Part shown: piece after piece, positions 6,350-6,389 of the stretch
Position numbering within the stretch: the stretch's first letter is position 1
Layout: each line of letters starts with the position of its first letter
NCBI GenBank assembly: GCA_023277325.1
Contig: JALRIQ010000131.1
Span: 1 to 6,389, forward strand
Reading direction: 5' to 3'
Source: Bacteroidia bacterium
GTDB taxonomy: Bacteria > Bacteroidota > Bacteroidia > UBA8524
Length of the DNA stretch: 6,389 nucleotides
Notes under the pieces: generated by a model
Database searches by the model: none
The model's input: the letters and a program-made list of their open reading frames with translations, nothing else
Told to the model about the DNA's origin: nothing
Made by a program: the position numbers and the translations under genes

Positions 6350-6389
6350 GAAAAGGATTTTTTGCGACTTTACTTCTTATTTACTCCTT
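6346..6389 (+). CDS. N-terminal start of a probable exported protein (partial)
   Basis: An ATG at 6346-6348 overlaps the stop of the prenyl synthase in an ATGA arrangement. The frame reads MRKGFFATLLLIYS and stays open to the window edge. Two basic residues followed by an unbroken hydrophobic run is the beginning of a signal peptide or a first membrane helix. Only 14 codons are visible, so the function cannot be named. The 4-base overlap indicates translational coupling and membership of the rnr operon. Confidence 0.6.
   Translation, partial: MRKGFFATLLLIYS

Noticed and set aside
1..6389. A defence system, CRISPR array, phage or other accessory island
   Set aside because: All recognised genes are housekeeping or envelope genes with similar base composition. 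No spaced repeats, recombinases or toxin-antitoxin pairs were found on either strand.

Overview
The window looks like ordinary chromosomal DNA from a member of the Bacteroidota. Three things point there: promoter-like boxes matching the phylum's TAnnTTTG -7 element rather than TATAAT, weak or absent Shine-Dalgarno sequences, and gene types common in that phylum (a secreted kelch-type protein, a cytosolic M20 dipeptidase, and RNase R next to a short-chain polyprenyl synthase). The genus cannot be fixed from this sequence.

Layout from left to right. A secreted kelch-repeat protein on the minus strand (607 down to the left edge) is cut by the window. Next comes a 456-base stretch without a convincing protein gene. 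It carries the kelch promoter and, on the minus strand, a likely structured small RNA (about 907-730) bounded by its own promoter box and a U8 tract. A complete M20 metallopeptidase (1064-2434, +) follows and converges on a six-helix membrane protein of DUF308/HdeD-like appearance (3115-2513, -), with a strong shared hairpin terminator between them. From 3197 a plus-strand operon begins: rnr (RNase R, GTG start), then 6 bases later a polyprenyl diphosphate synthase, whose stop codon overlaps the ATG of a third gene (ATGA). That third gene starts with a signal peptide and leaves the window at the right edge.

Functionally these are mostly housekeeping genes: RNA turnover, isoprenoid chain building, peptide breakdown and an envelope protein. 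The sequence shows no mobile element, CRISPR array, phage gene, defence system or obvious horizontal acquisition. The item most deserving a second look is the candidate non-coding RNA. Its long closing stem, small hairpin on the 3' side of an internal bubble, length of about 175 nt, tightly placed promoter and U-tract together resemble a 6S-like RNA. That identity is an inference from architecture only. A second point is the rnr promoter box, which lies so close to the GTG start that the mRNA could be nearly leaderless.
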